Source: Corallococcus sp. EGB
GTDB taxonomy: Bacteria; Myxococcota; Myxococcia; Myxococcales; Myxococcaceae
DNA length: 64,000 nt
Direction: 5' to 3'
Assembly: GCF_019968905.1 (NCBI RefSeq)
Contig: NZ_CP079946.1
Span: 3,968,001-4,032,000, forward strand
The notes under the pieces are model-generated. The model ran no database searches and had not been told where the DNA came from. It worked only from the letters and a program-made list of their open reading frames with translations. Both the position numbers and the translations under genes were made by a program. Of this stretch, positions 40,789 through 50,998 are shown piece after piece (the stretch's first letter is position 1; each line of letters begins with the position of its first letter).

Positions 40789-41178
40789 ATGCCGCAGACG
40801 AACCCGTTCCACTCGCTGGTGCCCCGGAAGCTGACGGACTCCGAACTGGCCCGCTCCATCCGGCTCAACATCGAGGCGGAGCTGGATGCCATCAACCTCT
40901 ATGCCGCGCACCTGGACGCGACGGACAACGAGGAGGCGAAGGCCATCCTGCGGCACGTGATGGACGAGGAGCGCGAGCACGCCGCCCTGTTCTGGCAGCT
41001 CATCGCGCGGTTGGACCCGGAGCAGGCCCAGCACGACCGCGAGGCCTCGCAGAAGTACCACCTCATCACCACCGGCGCCCCTCACGAAGCGGTGGAGGCG
41101 GTGGGGGAGGGCGGTGGCGCCGAGCCCGCGGAGGTGGAGCTGCCCAAGCGCCTCACCGTGGGCAGCCTGCGCAAGTAG
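40789..41178 (+). CDS. encC: Encapsulated ferritin-like protein (encapsulin cargo EncC-like)
   Basis: A 129-residue protein. Residues about 15-95 are a two-helix ferritin-like domain with iron ligands in RLNIEAELDAINLYAAHL and DEEREHAALFWQLIARLD. The C-terminus ends RLTVGSLRK (121-129), the encapsulin docking peptide. In M. xanthus EncB, EncC and EncD are loaded into the EncA shell, where the ferritin domain oxidises iron for storage during stress. The shell gene is not in this window. Size and gene neighbourhood favour EncC over EncB. It is transcribed toward the GGDEF gene. Confidence 0.88.
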   Translation: MPQTNPFHSLVPRKLTDSELARSIRLNIEAELDAINLYAAHLDATDNEEAKAILRHVMDEEREHAALFWQLIARLDPEQAQHDREASQKYHLITTGAPHEAVEAVGEGGGAEPAEVELPKRLTVGSLRK

Positions 41179-41191
41179 CGCGGCGGCCGGC

Positions 41192-42583
41192 TCAGCCGCC
41201 CTGGCCCTGCTGGGGCGGCGGATTCTGACGGCGCTCGGCCGGAGTGGCCTCCAGGTCCTGCGCCGCCATGTAGACGACGTTGCGCGTGCCGCGCTTGCCC
41301 CGGTACATGGCCCGGTCGGACAAATCCAACAGGTGGTCCTTGTCCTGGGCGTGCTCGGGGAAGCTGGCCACGCCGATGCAGGTGGTGAGCTTGAGCGCCA
41401 GCCCCTCGCGGCCCAGGAACTGATGGGTCTCCATGGTGCGGCGGATGCGCTCGGCGACCTTGAGGGCCCCGCCGGAGTCCGTGCCGCGCAGCAGCACCAC
41501 GTACTCGTCGCCGCCGAAGCGCGCCACCACGTCCGGGTCGCGCACGCAGCCCTTGAGCACGCGCGCGGCCTCCACCAGCACGCGCGAGCCCACCAGGTGG
41601 CCGTGCGTGTCGTTGATGGCCTTGAAGCGGTCCAGGTCCAGGAACAGCAGGGAGAAGGGGCGCTCGGTCTGCAGGGCCTCGTTCACCTCGCGATCCAGCA
41701 CCAGGTGCAGGTAGCGCGTGTTGAACAGGCGGGTGAGGTCGTCGACGTACGCCAGGTCCTCCACGGCGGCGAAGCGGCCCATGTTGCGCAGGGCCAGGGC
41801 CCAGTTGCGCACGAGGAATCCCACCGTCTCCGCGTGGTGCTCCGCGGGCGCGCTGTCGTGGAAGAGCACCGCGTGGCCCAGCACCAGGTCGCCGTCCATG
41901 GCGGGGAAGGAGAGGGTGCGCGGCCACGGCACCTGCAGGCCGTCGAGCGAGAGGGACGTACGCGTGCCCGAGAGCCGCTCGATGAGCTGCGGCACGAGCG
42001 CCTCATGAAGGTCCACCGGCAGCCCGCGCATGCCATGCGAGCGGAAGCCCGTGCCGGAGGGATCGCGCTCCAGGAGCATCACCGCGGAGGCGTTGGCCAT
42101 GGACTCCAGCGCGTCGGCGGCGGCCGTGGACAGGCGCTCGCGGTCGAGCGTGGTGGCGATGCGCTGGCCCGCCTCCAGGAGCGCGACGTGCTGCCGCAGG
42201 GACGCGTTCTCGCGCATCAGGTCGCGCGTGGTGAGCGCGCGGCGCAGCGCGTGCTCCAGGGCCTCCGGCGCCACGGGTTTGACGAGGTACTCCGCCGCGC
42301 CGCTCTTGATGGCGCGCACCGCGGGGGCCACCTTGTCCAGGCCGGTGATGACCACCACCTCCACGCCGGGGTAGCGCTCGCGCACGTGGCGGAGCACCTC
42401 CATGCCGTCGCCGCCGGGGAGGATGAGGTCGGTCACCACCGCATCGAACCGCTCCGCGGAGAGGGCGGCCTTCGCATCCGCCACGCCAGGCACCGCCGTG
42501 ACGAGGTGGCCCGCGGCCGTGAGGTAGTCGCCGTAGAGATTGCGGGCGATCTTTTCGTCGTCGACGAGGAGCAGTCGCGCCAT
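41192..42583 (-). CDS. Response regulator with GAF-like and GGDEF domains
   Basis: A 463-residue protein: receiver (RLLLVDDEKIARNLYGDYL, VVTDLILPGG, YLVKPV), a GAF-like middle part (about 145-270) and a GGDEF diguanylate cyclase domain. The active-site signature is GGDEY, a tolerated variant of GGDEF. RDPD lies five residues before it, a complete inhibitory I-site (RxxD). It is thus probably able to make cyclic di-GMP and be product-inhibited. Start taken at MARLLLVDDE; divergent from the CheW-like gene. Confidence 0.88.
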   Translation of the reverse strand: MARLLLVDDEKIARNLYGDYLTAAGHLVTAVPGVADAKAALSAERFDAVVTDLILPGGDGMEVLRHVRERYPGVEVVVITGLDKVAPAVRAIKSGAAEYLVKPVAPEALEHALRRALTTRDLMRENASLRQHVALLEAGQRIATTLDRERLSTAAADALESMANASAVMLLERDPSGTGFRSHGMRGLPVDLHEALVPQLIERLSGTRTSLSLDGLQVPWPRTLSFPAMDGDLVLGHAVLFHDSAPAEHHAETVGFLVRNWALALRNMGRFAAVEDLAYVDDLTRLFNTRYLHLVLDREVNEALQTERPFSLLFLDLDRFKAINDTHGHLVGSRVLVEAARVLKGCVRDPDVVARFGGDEYVVLLRGTDSGGALKVAERIRRTMETHQFLGREGLALKLTTCIGVASFPEHAQDKDHLLDLSDRAMYRGKRGTRNVVYMAAQDLEATPAERRQNPPPQQGQGG

Positions 42584-42635
42584 GACTGTTCTCGGCTTAG
42601 CACCCAACGCCGGAAGGCTGCTAGGGTCCCGGGCC

Positions 42636-43448
42636 GTGCCCTTTGAAAGCGGACGGCGGCTCTGCCTGCTGGTGGAGGCCGGTGAGACGCGCTACGCGGT
42701 GGAGGCCACGTCCGTCATCGAGGTCGCGATGCCGGGCGCACGCGGCGCGAGCCTGCGCGGCGTACTCGAGGTGAAGGACCTCTCCGCGCTGCTCGGCGGC
42801 CCGCCCGAGGACGTGCCAGGCATGGTCGTGGTGCTGGACGTCAGCCCCACGCTCGCGGTGCGGGTGCGCTCCGTGGTGGAGGTCGCGGACGTCGCGCGGG
42901 ATCCGTTCTTCCTCTTGCCCCCGGGCCTGGCGGACTCGCTGGCTCCGCTCAGCCGGGGCGCGGTGCTGCACAAGGACCGGCTGTACCTGGAGCTCATCGT
43001 GGAGGCGCTGCCGCACCGGGCGGGCCCCCGGGCGACCCCACCGGAGTCCCGGCCCGTGCACTGGGCGGACGTGCCCCCGGAGCGGGCGCTGGTGCTGGAG
43101 TCGCAGGGGGTGCTCTTCGGCGTGCCGCTCGCTTGCGTCTCCCAGGTGGTGCCCCGGGGCGAGGCCTTCAGCGTGCTCCCGGTGCAGAGCGGGCCGGTGG
43201 CGGGGGTCTATCCCCACGCACAGGCGTTGTGGCCCATCTGCTCGATTCCGGCCCTCCTGGGGGCGCCGGCCCGGGTGGAGGAGCTGTTCGTCCTCACGGA
43301 GCTGGCGGGCCGGAACGTGGGGCTGGCGGCCACCCGGGTGCTCGGCGTGCTGCAGAAGTTCAAGCCGGCCGAGCTGCCTGGAACATTCCGGGCGCCAGGG
43401 CTGCCGGATCCGGTGATGTTACTGGACCTGCAGCGCATGTTTTCTTGA
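42636..43448 (+). CDS. CheW-like scaffold protein (two CheW-type halves)
   Basis: A 270-residue protein with GTG start. The first half (RRLCLLVEAGETRYAVEATS, then LLGGPP and VVVLDVSPTLAVRVRSVVEV) and the second half (ALVLESQGVLFGVPLACVSQ, CSIPALLG, RNVGLAATRVLGVLQKF) each follow the CheW beta-barrel pattern. CheW proteins couple receptors to CheA kinases. It sits directly before romR, so a role in motility or polarity signalling is an attractive inference. Confidence 0.7.
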   Translation: MPFESGRRLCLLVEAGETRYAVEATSVIEVAMPGARGASLRGVLEVKDLSALLGGPPEDVPGMVVVLDVSPTLAVRVRSVVEVADVARDPFFLLPPGLADSLAPLSRGAVLHKDRLYLELIVEALPHRAGPRATPPESRPVHWADVPPERALVLESQGVLFGVPLACVSQVVPRGEAFSVLPVQSGPVAGVYPHAQALWPICSIPALLGAPARVEELFVLTELAGRNVGLAATRVLGVLQKFKPAELPGTFRAPGLPDPVMLLDLQRMFS

Positions 43449-43565
43449 TCGGCCCAAAGCGCGAATCCTAAGCTTCTCCGATTGACACAGGGCGTGCAGG
43501 CAGGCTTGCTCGCCCGAAATCTCAAACGAATTCAGGGGGGTATGCGCCCCCCGAGGCCGGAGCCG

Positions 43566-44843
43566 ATGCCCAAGAATCTGCTGATCGCCGACGACTCGCT
43601 CACCATCCGCAAGGTGATCGGGATGATCTTCGCGACGGAAGACTTCCAGGTGACCGCGGTGGACAACGGGCTGGACGCCATCTCCCGCACGCGTGAGCTG
43701 CGTCCGGACGTGGTGCTCGCCGACGTGATGATGCCGGGCAAGAGCGGCTACGAGGTCTGCGAGGCGCTCAAGAACGACCCCGCCACGCAGGGCATCCCGG
43801 TGCTGCTCCTGGCCGGCACCTTCGAGGCGTTCGACGAGAACCGCGCGAAGGCCGCCCGGGCGGACGACCACATCACCAAGCCCTTCGAGAGCCAGATCCT
43901 CCTGGACAAGGTGAAGGCGCTGGTGGGCCAGAAGTCCAACACGATGCCCGCCTCCGCCGCGACGCGCGTGCTGCCCCAGGCCGCCGCTCCGGGCGCCCCG
44001 GCCGCTGCTCCGCCCGCCGCGGTGCCTCCGGGCGCGCGTCCCGCGGGTGCGCCGCCTCCGGGCGCGGTGCCTCCGGGGGCCCGTCCTCCGGGGCCGGGCG
44101 TGCCTCCGCCTCCGGGCGCGCGTCCTCCGGGCGCGGGTGTTCCGCCGCCTCCCGGCGCGGCGCGTCCGCTGCCGGGCGCGGTGCCTCCGGGGGCCCGTCC
44201 TCCGGGCGCGCCGCCAGCTGGCGCCATGCCCCCGGGCGCGCGTCCTCCTCCCGGTGCCATGCCTCCGGGCGCGCGTCCTCCGGGTGCCGTGCCCCCGGGC
44301 GCGGTTCCTCCCGGCGCGCGTCCGCCGGGGCCGGGCGTACCGCCTCCCGGCGCGCGGCCTCCGGGGCCGGGCGTGCCTCCGCCTCCGGGCATGGCCGCGC
44401 GTCCTCCGGGCCCTGGTGCTCCGAGCATCCCGGGTGGCTTCCCGCGTCCTCCGGGCGCCGCGACGCTGCCGTCCGCGCCTCCTCCGGCCGCGGTGCCGCC
44501 GGCGGCCCGGGCCCGGGATCCGTTCGGGCTGGGCGCACCGTCCGCTCCGCCCGCGGCGCAGGCCCGCCAGGAGAGCATCCGCATCGAGGACTCGCTGCCG
44601 GACACCAGCGGTGCGGAGGAGATCTCCCTGGACATCGGCGGGCCTCCGGCCCCTGCCGCCCCGCCCGCGCCCCAGGCCCGTCCGGCCGCGGATGGCGGCG
44701 AGGCGCTGCTGCGCGAGGCGCTGTCGAAGGCGTCCCGCGAGGTCATCGAGAAGATCGCCTGGGAGGTCGTCCCGCAGCTGGCGGAGACCATCATCCGGGA
44801 AGAGCTGGAGCGGCTCATCAAGGACCGCGAGACCCAGCATTGA
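43566..44843 (+). CDS. romR: RomR, polarity and motility response regulator
   Basis: A 425-residue protein. Receiver domain at residues 1-120 (KNLLIADDSLTIRKVIGMIF, phospho-acceptor Asp53 in VLADVMMPG, ITKPFES). A long Pro/Gly/Ala linker (about 130-330, repeated PPGARPPG units) and an acidic helical C-terminus (about 375-425, IEKIAWEVVPQLAETIIREE). This three-part layout, the length and Asp53 match M. xanthus RomR, which localises asymmetrically at the poles and sets MglA polarity for both motility systems. A short upstream extension of the frame is ignored. Confidence 0.92.
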   Translation: MPKNLLIADDSLTIRKVIGMIFATEDFQVTAVDNGLDAISRTRELRPDVVLADVMMPGKSGYEVCEALKNDPATQGIPVLLLAGTFEAFDENRAKAARADDHITKPFESQILLDKVKALVGQKSNTMPASAATRVLPQAAAPGAPAAAPPAAVPPGARPAGAPPPGAVPPGARPPGPGVPPPPGARPPGAGVPPPPGAARPLPGAVPPGARPPGAPPAGAMPPGARPPPGAMPPGARPPGAVPPGAVPPGARPPGPGVPPPGARPPGPGVPPPPGMAARPPGPGAPSIPGGFPRPPGAATLPSAPPPAAVPPAARARDPFGLGAPSAPPAAQARQESIRIEDSLPDTSGAEEISLDIGGPPAPAAPPAPQARPAADGGEALLREALSKASREVIEKIAWEVVPQLAETIIREELERLIKDRETQH

Positions 44844-44866
44844 TTCGCAGTTCCCTCTGATTCCCC

Positions 44867-44888
44867 GCCGGCCCCGTCGGGGGCCGGC
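44867..44888 (+). terminator. Perfect 9-bp hairpin between romR and valS
   Basis: GCCGGCCCC (44867-44875), loop GTCG, GGGGCCGGC (44880-44888). It is only eight bases from the valS ATG, which has no clear Shine-Dalgarno. The hairpin could end romR transcripts or influence valS translation. Confidence 0.45.
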
Positions 44889-44896
44889 CGCTTGCA

Positions 44897-47800
44897 ATGA
44901 CTGACACGACTGAACTGTCCAAGGCCTACGAGCCCTCCGAAGTGGAGGCGCGGTGGTACAACCACTGGCTGGAGCGCAACTACTTCCGCGCCGAAGCCCC
45001 TTCCGCCAAGCCGCCGTTCAGCATCGTGCTGCCGCCGCCCAACGTGACGGGCAGCCTGCACATCGGCCACGCGCTCACCGCGACCATCCAGGACATCCTC
45101 ACGCGCTGGAAGCGGATGAGCGGCTTCAACGCGCTCTGGCTGCCCGGCACGGACCACGCGGGCATCGCCACGCAGATGGTGGTGGAGAAGGAGCTCAAGA
45201 AGACGGAAGGCAAGAGCCGCCACGACCTGGGCCGCGAGGCGTTCCTCGAGCGCGTCTGGACGTGGAAGGGCAAGTTCGGCGCGCGCATCGGTGAGCAGCA
45301 CCGCTACCTGGGCGCGTCGCTGGACTGGAGCCGCGAGCGCTTCACCATGGACGAGGTGTCCTCGGCCGCGGTGCGCGAGGTGTTCGTCCGGCTGTACGAA
45401 GAGGGCCTGATGTACCGGGCCCAGAAGCTCATCAACTGGTGCCCGTCCTGCCGCACGGCCCTCTCCGACCTCGAGGTGGAGCACGAGGAGAAGAACGGCT
45501 CGCTCTGGCACATCCGCTACCCGGTGAAGGACAGCGACCGGACGCTCACGGTGGCGACCACGCGCCCGGAGACGCTCCTGGGCGACACGGCCGTCGCCGT
45601 GCACCCGGAGGATCCGCGCTACCTGGGCCTGGTGGGCCGCAGCGTGAGCCTGCCGCTCACCGACCGCGAGATCCCCATCATCGCGGACGCGGAGCTGGTG
45701 AACATGGAGTTCGGCACCGGCGTGGTGAAGGTCACGCCCGCGCACGACTTCAACGACTACCAGACGGGCCTGCGCCACAAGCTGCCGATGCTGTCCATCC
45801 TGGACGAAGCGGCGCGGATGACGAAGGACACCGGCAAGTACGCGGGCCTGGATCGCGCGGAGGCGCGCAAGCAGGTGCTGGCGGACCTGACGGAGCAGGG
45901 CCTGCTGGAGAAGGAGGAGCCGCACAAGCTGAGCGTGGGCACCTGCCAGCGCTGCGCCACGGTGGTGGAGCCGCGCCTGTCGCCGCAGTGGTTCATCAAG
46001 ATTGAACCGCTGGCGAAGCCGGCCATCGAGGCGGTGCAGCAGGGCCGCACGAAGTTCGTCCCCGAGTCCTGGACGAACACGTACTTCCACTGGATGAACA
46101 ACATCCACGACTGGTGCGTGAGCCGCCAGCTGTGGTGGGGCCACCAGATCCCCGCGTGGTACTGCACGGCGTGCACGCCCCCCGAGGAGCGCTCGAAGGA
46201 CACCGCGGACGTCATCGTGTCGCGCACGGCGCCGGAGTCCTGCCCCAAGTGCGGCGGCAAGGAGCTGACGCAGGATCCGGACGTGCTGGACACCTGGTTC
46301 TCGTCCGCGCTGTGGCCGTTCTCCACGCTGGGCTGGCCGAAGCAGACGGCGGACCTCCAGACCTTCTACCCGACGTCCGTGATGGAGACGGGCCACGACA
46401 TCATCTTCTTCTGGGTCGCCCGGATGATGATGATGGGCCTGCACTTCATGAACGACGTGCCCTTCCGCACCGTGTACCTGCACGCGATGGTGCGCGACGA
46501 GAAGGGCGAGAAGATGTCCAAGACGAAGGGGAACGTGATTGATCCCCTGGACGTCATCCTCGGCGCGAAGGCGGAGTCGCTGCAGCCGTCCTTGCGCAAC
46601 CGCTTCCCGCAGGGCATGCCCGCGTTCGGCGCGGACGCGCTGCGCTTCACGCTCGCGTCGCTCACGCAGCAGGGCCGGGACATCAAGCTGTCCATGGACC
46701 GGCTGGGGGGCTACAAGGCGTTCTGCAACAAGCTGTGGAACGCCAGCCGCTTCGCCCTGATGAACATGGGCGACTTCAGCCTGGACAAGACGCCGCTGGA
46801 GGGCCGCGCGCTGACGCTGGCGGACCGGTGGATCCTCTCCCGGCTGCAGAAGGCCACGATGGAGACGCACGCCTCGCTGGAGGCGTTCGGCTTCGCGGAG
46901 GCCGCGTCCACGCTGTACCAGTTCCTGTGGGCGGAGTTCTGCGACTGGTACATTGAACTGGCCAAGGGCTCGCTGTACGGCGACGACGCGGAGGCCAAGG
47001 ACACCACGCGCGCGGTGCTGGTGACGTGCCTGGATCGCATCCTGCGGCTGATGCACCCGTTCATGCCGTTCATCACCGAGGAGATCTGGCAGAAGCTGCC
47101 GATGTCCCGGCCCACGGAGAGCATCTGCATCGCGGCGTACCCGGAGCCGGAGCCGGCCCGGGTGGACGCGGGCGCGGAGGCGGAGATGGCGCCGGTCATC
47201 GCGGCCATCGAGGGCGTGCGCACGCTGCGCGGCGAGAGCAACCTGCCGCCGTCCGCCAAGGTGAAGGCGGTGGTGCAGAGCCCGGACGCGACGACGCGCG
47301 AGCTGTTGGAGCGCTGGCGCGCGTACCTGATGCCGCTCGCGGGTCTGTCCGAGGTGGTGGTGGGCCCTCCGGGCGCCAAGCCTCCGCAGGCGGCGGCGTT
47401 CGTGAGCGGCAACCTGGAGATCTACGTGCCCCTGGCGGGCCTGGTGGACCTGGACGCGGAGCGCGACCGCCTGAAGAAGGAGATCGCCCGCTCCGAGCAG
47501 GAGCTCGCCGGTTTGCAGCGCAAGCTGGACAACCCGAACTTCGTGGCCCGTGCTCCGCCGGACGTGGTGGAGAAGGACAAGGCCCGGGTGGCGGAGCTCC
47601 AGGAGCGCACGGTCAAGCTGCAGGATCACCTCCAGCGCATCGCCCCGGAGCCCCCCATGTCCGAGACGCCGTCGCCATTACCGGGCAGCACCGAGTCCGA
47701 AGCCCCTGAAGCGTCCGAAGTCCCCGCGCCCGAGACCGCGCAGGTGAAGGTGGCCACCGAGCCGCCGGCACCAAAGGGCGAAGAGGTGAACCTGGGCCAG

Positions 47801-48355
47801 GAGCTGAAGGGTGAGATCGAGGCGGAAGAGGCCTCGAAGTCGCCCCAGGCGGCGGATCCGGTGGTGGAGGAGGCGCTCAACAAGCTGCGCGAGGGCACCA
47901 AGGAAGGCCTGTCCGCGGCGGACCACCACGACCTGGGCGTCGCGTACATGAGCATGGGGCTCGTGGACGATGCGATGCGCGAGTTCGACCGGGCCAAGGA
48001 GGGTGGCGACACCCGTGAGGCGCCGGAGGGCTCGGCGGAGCCGGTGAAGGCCCCCGCGAAGAAGGCCGCGGGGAAGAAGGCTTCCGCGAAGAAGGCCGCG
48101 GGCAAGAAGACCGCCGCGAAGGCCGCGGGCAAGAAGGCCCCTGCGAAGAAGGCGGCGGGCAAGAAGGCTCCGGCGAAGAAGGCCGCGGGCAAGAAGCCGG
48201 CCGCGAAGAAGGCCTCTGCGAAGAAGGCCGCGGGCAAGAAGGCTCCGGCGAAGAAGGCCTCCGCGAAGAAGGCGGCGGGGAAGAAGACCGCCGCGAAGAA
48301 GGCGGCGGCGAAGAAGTCCACTCGGGGCAAGCCGGCTCGCAAGGCGCGCCGGTAG
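44897..48355 (+). CDS. valS: Valyl-tRNA synthetase with C-terminal TPR-like and Lys/Ala-rich extension
   Basis: A 1152-codon frame. Residues 1 to about 918 are a normal class I ValRS: HIGH at 55-58, KMSKT at 539-543, editing domain between them, anticodon-binding helices, and the C-terminal coiled coil ([20 protein letters not shown]). From residue 921 ([11 protein letters not shown]) comes an acidic linker, one TPR-like pair of helices ([20 protein letters not shown]), and about 100 residues of KAAGKK/KAPAKK repeats like histone H1 or bacterial AlgP/Hc1 tails. No stop separates the parts, so this is either a fusion or two products with an internal start at 47657. The enzyme charges tRNA-Val; the tail should bind nucleic acid. 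Confidence 0.93.
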   Translation: MTDTTELSKAYEPSEVEARWYNHWLERNYFRAEAPSAKPPFSIVLPPPNVTGSLHIGHALTATIQDILTRWKRMSGFNALWLPGTDHAGIATQMVVEKELKKTEGKSRHDLGREAFLERVWTWKGKFGARIGEQHRYLGASLDWSRERFTMDEVSSAAVREVFVRLYEEGLMYRAQKLINWCPSCRTALSDLEVEHEEKNGSLWHIRYPVKDSDRTLTVATTRPETLLGDTAVAVHPEDPRYLGLVGRSVSLPLTDREIPIIADAELVNMEFGTGVVKVTPAHDFNDYQTGLRHKLPMLSILDEAARMTKDTGKYAGLDRAEARKQVLADLTEQGLLEKEEPHKLSVGTCQRCATVVEPRLSPQWFIKIEPLAKPAIEAVQQGRTKFVPESWTNTYFHWMNNIHDWCVSRQLWWGHQIPAWYCTACTPPEERSKDTADVIVSRTAPESCPKCGGKELTQDPDVLDTWFSSALWPFSTLGWPKQTADLQTFYPTSVMETGHDIIFFWVARMMMMGLHFMNDVPFRTVYLHAMVRDEKGEKMSKTKGNVIDPLDVILGAKAESLQPSLRNRFPQGMPAFGADALRFTLASLTQQGRDIKLSMDRLGGYKAFCNKLWNASRFALMNMGDFSLDKTPLEGRALTLADRWILSRLQKATMETHASLEAFGFAEAASTLYQFLWAEFCDWYIELAKGSLYGDDAEAKDTTRAVLVTCLDRILRLMHPFMPFITEEIWQKLPMSRPTESICIAAYPEPEPARVDAGAEAEMAPVIAAIEGVRTLRGESNLPPSAKVKAVVQSPDATTRELLERWRAYLMPLAGLSEVVVGPPGAKPPQAAAFVSGNLEIYVPLAGLVDLDAERDRLKKEIARSEQELAGLQRKLDNPNFVARAPPDVVEKDKARVAELQERTVKLQDHLQRIAPEPPMSETPSPLPGSTESEAPEASEVPAPETAQVKVATEPPAPKGEEVNLGQELKGEIEAEEASKSPQAADPVVEEALNKLREGTKEGLSAADHHDLGVAYMSMGLVDDAMREFDRAKEGGDTREAPEGSAEPVKAPAKKAAGKKASAKKAAGKKTAAKAAGKKAPAKKAAGKKAPAKKAAGKKPAAKKASAKKAAGKKAPAKKASAKKAAGKKTAAKKAAAKKSTRGKPARKARR

Positions 48356-48365
48356 GAGGCAGAAG

Positions 48366-49244
48366 GTGCAGCAGGATTATCTCGATCGGCTCATCGCGCT
48401 GTCCCTCGACGAGGACCTCGGTGCGGCGGGGGACGTCACCTCGCTGGCGGTGGTCCCCGCGGATGCGGAGGGCAGCGGTGAGCTGGTCGCGAAGGAGCAG
48501 ATGATCATCGCCGGCCTGGATGCCTTCGTCCGCGTCTTCCACATGGTGGACGCGGAGGTGGACGTGCAGGTCCTCAAGCGGGACGGCGAGGAGATCAAAC
48601 CGAAGGTCGTCGCCGCGAAGGTCCACGGCAAGCTGCGCTCGCTGCTGGCCGCGGAGCGCACCGCGCTCAACCTGGTGCAGCGCGCGGCGGGCATCGCGAC
48701 GCTGGCCCAGCAGGCGGTGACGGCGGTGCGGGGGTCGAAGCTGCGGGTGCTGGACACGCGCAAGACGCCGCCGGGCATGCGTGGGCTCGCGAAGCACGCG
48801 GTGCGCATGGGCGGCGCGTCCAACCACCGCTTCGGCCTCTTCGACGGAATCCTCATCAAGGACAATCACATCGCGGCGGTGGGTGGCGACATCACCGAAG
48901 CGGTGCGCCGCGCGAAGCTGAATGGTCCCCGGCTGGTGAAGATCGAGGTGGAGGTCACCAACTTCAAGCAGCTGGAGGAGGCGCTCGTGGCGGGCGCGGA
49001 CGTCATCATGTTGGACAACATGGACGACGCGCAGATCCGCGAAGCGGTGAAGCTGACGGCGAACCGCGTGCCCATCGAGGTGTCGGGCGGCGTCACGCTG
49101 GACCGGCTGCCGCGGCTGGCGAAGCTGGGCGTGGACTTCGTGTCCATGGGCGCGCTGACGCACTCGGCGCGGGCCATGGACCTGTCGCTGGAGATCCAGA
49201 CGACGAAGAGGTCCGCACGCAAGCCCCGCTCCGCGCAGGGCTGA
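48366..49244 (+). CDS. nadC: Quinolinate phosphoribosyltransferase (nicotinate-nucleotide pyrophosphorylase)
   Basis: A 292-residue NadC that converts quinolinate and PRPP to nicotinate mononucleotide, CO2 and PPi in de novo NAD synthesis. Key segments: [51 protein letters not shown] and [13 protein letters not shown], then [15 protein letters not shown] start at 48366 with AGGAGGCAGAAG upstream, 10 bases after the valS stop. Confidence 0.95.
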   Translation: MQQDYLDRLIALSLDEDLGAAGDVTSLAVVPADAEGSGELVAKEQMIIAGLDAFVRVFHMVDAEVDVQVLKRDGEEIKPKVVAAKVHGKLRSLLAAERTALNLVQRAAGIATLAQQAVTAVRGSKLRVLDTRKTPPGMRGLAKHAVRMGGASNHRFGLFDGILIKDNHIAAVGGDITEAVRRAKLNGPRLVKIEVEVTNFKQLEEALVAGADVIMLDNMDDAQIREAVKLTANRVPIEVSGGVTLDRLPRLAKLGVDFVSMGALTHSARAMDLSLEIQTTKRSARKPRSAQG

Positions 49245-49271
49245 CGCACGGCTTTCAGTCATGGTGACTTG

Positions 49272-49320
49272 AAGGGCAGGGCGGGTCGGTGGAAGCCGAC
49301 TCGACCTGCCCTTTGCGTTT
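49272..49320. terminator. Terminator hairpin between convergent nadC and phosphatase genes
   Basis: AAGGGCAGG (49272-49280) pairs with CCTGCCCTT (49305-49313), with an inner GTCGG/CCGAC stem, then T-rich GCGTTT. It probably works for both directions. Confidence 0.7.
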
Positions 49321-49336
49321 CATGCGTGCCGGGTGC

Positions 49337-50956
49337 TCACCGTGCCCCGGTGAGCGCCTCCGCGCGCGGCTTGCCCTCCGCCGACGCGGGCATCCCCATC
49401 TCCAGCAGCGCGGACAGGGTCGGGGCCACGTCCACGGGGTTGATCTCCTCCAGATACAACCCCGGCTTCACGCCCTTGCCCGCGAACACCACGGGCACCT
49501 GCGTGTCATACGAATACGGCGTGCCGTGGTTCGTGCCGCGCGGATAGTCGCTCACCACCTGGAACGGCTTCGCCATGAACACCACGTCACCGCTGCGCAC
49601 CGGGTAGTAGCCACGGCGCATCGCCGCCATGAGCCCTCCCGCGTCGGAGGCCGTGTCCAGGTCGTCCTTCGCCACCGCCCACGCCGCGTAGGGCTGCTTC
49701 GCCAGCCACGCCGCCGCCGCGCGCCGCACCGCCACCGCCTCCACCTGGCCGGACTCCAGCGCCTTGCCGCCCAGGTACACATCCAGCTCCAACATCTTCG
49801 CCGTCACGTCCACACCGAACTTCGCCTTCAGCTCCTGCGTCAGCCCCTTCGCCGCCTCCACCGGGTTGAGCCGCGCCGCCGGCACGCCCGCCTGCGCCCA
49901 CGCCTCCGGGATCTCCGCGCCGCCGTGGTCCGCCGACAGCGCGATGACCAGGTTCGCCTTGCCCCCCGCCGCGCGCTCGGCCGCGGCGATGAGCTCTCCA
50001 ATCGCCTGATCCAACCGCAGCATCGTGTCCTGCATCTCCCACGAGTACGGCCCGAACGCGTGGAACACCGCGTCCGTGCCGCTGAAGCTCACCGCGAGGA
50101 TGTCCGGCACGTCGTCCTTGCCCAGGCCCTCGCCCTCCAGCGCCGCCTTGGCCGCCTGCACCAGCAGGTCATGCGAGTACCCCGACACCGCGAACGCCCG
50201 GTACGACGCCGGCCCGGGCGCCTGGAGCCCGCCCTTCAGCTCATGCGGGAACACGCGCCCCATGCCGTAGGCCTCCGGCTCCATGGGGCGGTCATCTTCG
50301 CCCACGTACTCGGCGCGCGGCCGCGACAGCTCCCACGTCTTGCTGAACCCCGCGTCCGCCAGCTTGCGCGCGTTGAACGCCTGCATCCACGCGGGCTCCT
50401 CCTTCGCGTACCAGGTGCTCGTCACCATCCGCCCCGTGGCCTCGTCGAACCACCAGGCCTGGCCCTGCCGCCCGGCCAGCGGAATGGCCGCGCGCGCCTT
50501 GTACGACAGCGCCACCACCTTGCCCCGGCCCTGCGTGGCCACGCGCAGCCGGTCCGCCAGCGTCTCCGCCATCAGGTTCACCGGGCTCGTGTCCGACCCC
50601 GGGGGCGTCTCCGCGTTCAACACCGGATGCGTCGGGTCCGTGTAGACCTGGACCGCCTGGCCCGCAGCGCGGTCGTAGGTGTCGTTGTCCACGATGCCGT
50701 GGCGCCAGGGGTTCGCGCCCGTGGCCAGCGTCGCGTGGCCCGGAGCCGTCCGGGCCTCCGCGTAGGCGTACCGGGCGTAGGGGAAGTACGCGCCAGTGGA
50801 GAGCAGCCGCCCCAGGCCCCCCGTGAGGCGCGGACGGCTTCGGAGCAGGAGGTCGCTGCCCAGCGCGTCCACGCTGATGAACAGCGTGAGCTTCGGGGCC
50901 TTGGCGGAGGCGGGCAGGGCGAAAAGCAGCAGGAGGGCGGCGAGCAGACGCGACAT
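49337..50956 (-). CDS. Exported alkaline phosphatase-superfamily enzyme (PafA-like)
   Basis: A 539-residue periplasmic enzyme: signal peptide (LAALLLLFALPASA), metal-binding ISVDALG (Asp30), nucleophile Thr70 in ARTAPGHATLATG and later VIALSADHGGAEIP and RGTNHGTPYSYD. Threonine as nucleophile with this spacing fits the PafA type of phosphomonoesterase/phosphodiesterase. It should release phosphate from organic esters. Convergent with nadC, divergent from the thioesterase gene. Confidence 0.82.
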   Translation of the reverse strand: MSRLLAALLLLFALPASAKAPKLTLFISVDALGSDLLLRSRPRLTGGLGRLLSTGAYFPYARYAYAEARTAPGHATLATGANPWRHGIVDNDTYDRAAGQAVQVYTDPTHPVLNAETPPGSDTSPVNLMAETLADRLRVATQGRGKVVALSYKARAAIPLAGRQGQAWWFDEATGRMVTSTWYAKEEPAWMQAFNARKLADAGFSKTWELSRPRAEYVGEDDRPMEPEAYGMGRVFPHELKGGLQAPGPASYRAFAVSGYSHDLLVQAAKAALEGEGLGKDDVPDILAVSFSGTDAVFHAFGPYSWEMQDTMLRLDQAIGELIAAAERAAGGKANLVIALSADHGGAEIPEAWAQAGVPAARLNPVEAAKGLTQELKAKFGVDVTAKMLELDVYLGGKALESGQVEAVAVRRAAAAWLAKQPYAAWAVAKDDLDTASDAGGLMAAMRRGYYPVRSGDVVFMAKPFQVVSDYPRGTNHGTPYSYDTQVPVVFAGKGVKPGLYLEEINPVDVAPTLSALLEMGMPASAEGKPRAEALTGAR

Positions 50957-50998
50957 GGGGCGGCAGCCTCTCCGGGCGGATGAACAGAAGCAACCAAC

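Noticed and set aside
43960-44500. Repeated CCTCCGGGCGCG units as a CRISPR or minisatellite array
   Set aside because: The repeats encode the Pro/Gly/Ala linker of RomR, are in frame and irregular, and have no spacer pattern.
43748-47629. A 1293-codon minus-strand frame across romR and valS
   Set aside because: It is antisense to two well-recognised genes and shows only low-complexity composition typical of shadow frames.
48043-48345. Repeated AAGAAGGCC units as a tandem-repeat element
   Set aside because: They encode the Lys/Ala tail of the ValRS frame and follow codon periods, so they are protein repeats.
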